Positions 6,261 to 7,487 of a stretch of 7,487 nt of DNA are shown here, in pieces. Under the pieces are notes generated by a model, which worked only from the letters and a program-made list of their open reading frames with translations, was not told the origin of the DNA and searched no databases. This DNA is from Pseudomonadota bacterium (lineage in GTDB: Bacteria; Pseudomonadota; Alphaproteobacteria; Rhizobiales; Xanthobacteraceae): contig JAEWCJ010000043.1 in NCBI GenBank assembly GCA_023390695.1, positions 1 through 7,487 of the forward strand. The letters are read 5' to 3'. Position numbers and translations under genes: made by a program. How positions within the stretch are numbered: position 1 is the stretch's first letter; every line of letters begins with the position of its first letter.

Positions 6261-6288
6261 GGAACGCTTATCATCCTAACAGCGTTCC
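6261..6288. promoter_or_regulatory. Perfect inverted repeat in the divergent promoter region, candidate operator
   Basis: GGAACGCT (6261-6268) and AGCGTTCC (6281-6288) are perfect 8-base-pair arms around a 12-base AT-richer spacer. It starts 24 bases before the ATG of the LTXXQ gene and about 150 bases before hpnN. The spacer contains TAGGAT on the minus strand, which could be a -10 box, though no good -35 box is in place. It may be a repressor or activator site, or a hairpin in the leader of the LTXXQ transcript. Seen in sequence; function inferred. Confidence 0.5.
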
Positions 6289-6434
6289 GGCCTGTGTGCC
6301 TTGCAGTACGAAATGCTTGAGCGGATAGGAGATTTCGAACCCGGCCGGTACCTTATTAGGGCCGATTTTTCCCGTTTAGTTTTCCCGGCTGCCCGACATG
6401 CTTTGAACCGGCAAAGCGAGCCTCATCCGAGGCC

Positions 6435-7487
6435 ATGGACCCAAAGCCAATGCTCAAATCGATAATCGTAGCGATTGTAGGGTTCTGCACCAAACTGGCT
6501 TGGCCGGTCGTCATTCTGGCCGGGCTGCTCACCGCCGCTTCGACCATCTATGCGGTGCGCCATTTTGGCATCAACACCGATATCAACCAGTTGATCTCGA
6601 CCGCGCCGGCATGGCGGCAACGGGAGCTCGCCTTCGACCAGGCATTTCCGCATCGCGCGCAAACAATTCTTGCTGTCGTGCAGGCCCCGACGCCGGAACT
6701 GACCCAGCAAGCCACCAAAGCGCTGATGCAACGGCTTGCCGGCCACAAGGAGCAGTTCCGCTCCGTACGTCCGCTCGATGGCGGCCCGTTCTTCGAGCAG
6801 AATGCACTTCTTTTCGCCTCATCCGAAGACGTCGCCCAGACCATGGGTCAGTTGGCGGGCGCACGGCCGCTGATCGACACATTGGCCGACGATCCAAGCC
6901 TGCGCGGCGTCATGAAGGTCGTTTCGTTTGGCGCCGGCGGCGTGCGCGCGGGCCGCCTGAAGCTCGACGACCTGACCCGGCCGATGACGATGCTCTCCGA
7001 CACGCTCGAGAACGTGCTGACCGGGCGGTTTGCAAGTTTCTCCTGGCACACCTTGCTGAGCGGAAAATCCGAGACCAGGGACCTGCGCCGCTTCATCGAG
7101 ATCGATCCCATTCTCGATTTTGGTGCGCTGGAACCGGGCGGCAAGGCGACCGCCACCATCCGGCAAGCCGTCGCCGATCTCGACCTTGCGTCCGATCTCG
7201 GTGCGCGCGTGCGCCTGACCGGACCGGTCCCGATCGCCGACGAGGAATTCGCAACGCTCAAGGAAGGCGCGCTGCTGAACAGCGTTCTGACCATTCTCGC
7301 CGTCCTGTTCATTCTATGGCTGGCGCTGCGCTCGGCGCGCATCATTGCGGCGGTGTTTCTCAGTCTGGCGGTCGGACTCGCCATCACGGCGGCACTGGGA
7401 CTGATGGCGGTCGGCTCCTTCAACATGATTTCGGTGGCGTTCTTTGTCCTGTTTGTCGGCATCGGCGTCGATTTCGGCATCCAGTTC
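6435..7487 (+). CDS. hpnN: Hopanoid transporter of the RND/MMPL superfamily, partial
   Basis: The first 351 residues are present; the rest runs off the right edge. HpnN is an inner-membrane RND-family protein needed to move hopanoids to the outer membrane. Visible parts are TM1 (about 21-41, LAWPVVILAGLLTAASTIYA), a large periplasmic domain (42-280) opening with INTDINQLIS and WRQRELAFDQAFPHR, then TM2 (282-299), TM3 (303-326) and TM4 (331 onward) with the family motif GIGVDFGIQF. Full-length members have about 850-890 residues and 12 TM segments, so over half is missing. Two starts are possible: ATG 6435, with GAGG only two bases upstream, and ATG 6450, which gives MLKSIIVAIV and agrees with the N-terminus I recall for this family. 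Neither has a good ribosome site; the frame is open back to a stop at 6357. It is divergent from the LTXXQ gene, with hpnR beyond. Confidence 0.9.
   Translation, partial: MDPKPMLKSIIVAIVGFCTKLAWPVVILAGLLTAASTIYAVRHFGINTDINQLISTAPAWRQRELAFDQAFPHRAQTILAVVQAPTPELTQQATKALMQRLAGHKEQFRSVRPLDGGPFFEQNALLFASSEDVAQTMGQLAGARPLIDTLADDPSLRGVMKVVSFGAGGVRAGRLKLDDLTRPMTMLSDTLENVLTGRFASFSWHTLLSGKSETRDLRRFIEIDPILDFGALEPGGKATATIRQAVADLDLASDLGARVRLTGPVPIADEEFATLKEGALLNSVLTILAVLFILWLALRSARIIAAVFLSLAVGLAITAALGLMAVGSFNMISVAFFVLFVGIGVDFGIQF

Noticed and set aside
6848..7480. Minus-strand open frame of 210 codons opposite hpnN
   Set aside because: Ser/Arg-rich shadow of the HpnN frame; no start signals or known family.

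Overview
The window looks like chromosomal DNA from a GC-rich Gram-negative bacterium, most likely an alphaproteobacterium of the Rhizobiales type (Bradyrhizobium, Rhodopseudomonas or Xanthobacteraceae relatives). This is inferred from the mix of protein families: a Bug/TctC solute-binding protein, a CrgA-type LysR regulator, a small DUF6496 protein, an LTXXQ-motif periplasmic protein, and hopanoid proteins of the HpnR and HpnN types. No rRNA, tRNA, CRISPR array or insertion sequence was seen. The placement rests on recognition of families, not on a database search.

Left part (1-1605): a tripartite-tricarboxylate-transporter binding protein (minus strand, its 3' end lost off the left edge) is divergent from a LysR regulator (plus strand). 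They share a 180-base intergenic region with a small dyad that could be the operator. This is the usual layout of a substrate-uptake gene with its own regulator. A 12-base-pair hairpin follows the LysR gene, where it converges with the next gene.

Middle part (1606-3435): a minus-strand alpha/beta hydrolase resembles the 2,6-dihydroxypseudooxynicotine hydrolase/FrsA-like group, with an alpha-helical N-terminal region and a complete Ser-Asp-His triad. A 405-base gap with no convincing gene follows, then a 65-residue, extremely basic DUF6496 protein on the plus strand. Several short inverted repeats lie between that gene and the convergent hpnR.

Right part (3436-7487): a hopanoid block. A cobalamin-binding radical SAM enzyme recognised as hopanoid C-3 methylase (HpnR) lies 84 bases downstream of, and on the same strand as, a secreted protein with a duplicated LTXXQ-type domain. 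Divergent from these is the beginning of hpnN, the RND-family hopanoid transporter, which runs off the right edge. Known roles suggest a working unit: HpnR methylates ring A of hopanoids and HpnN carries hopanoids to the outer membrane. The LTXXQ protein would sit in the periplasm between the two membranes, but any hopanoid role for it is inferred from position alone. A perfect 8-base-pair inverted repeat lies in the divergent promoter region between the LTXXQ gene and hpnN.

No clearly new system was found. The points most worth following are the hpnR-LTXXQ-hpnN arrangement, the internal duplication in the LTXXQ protein, and the dyads in the two divergent promoter regions.
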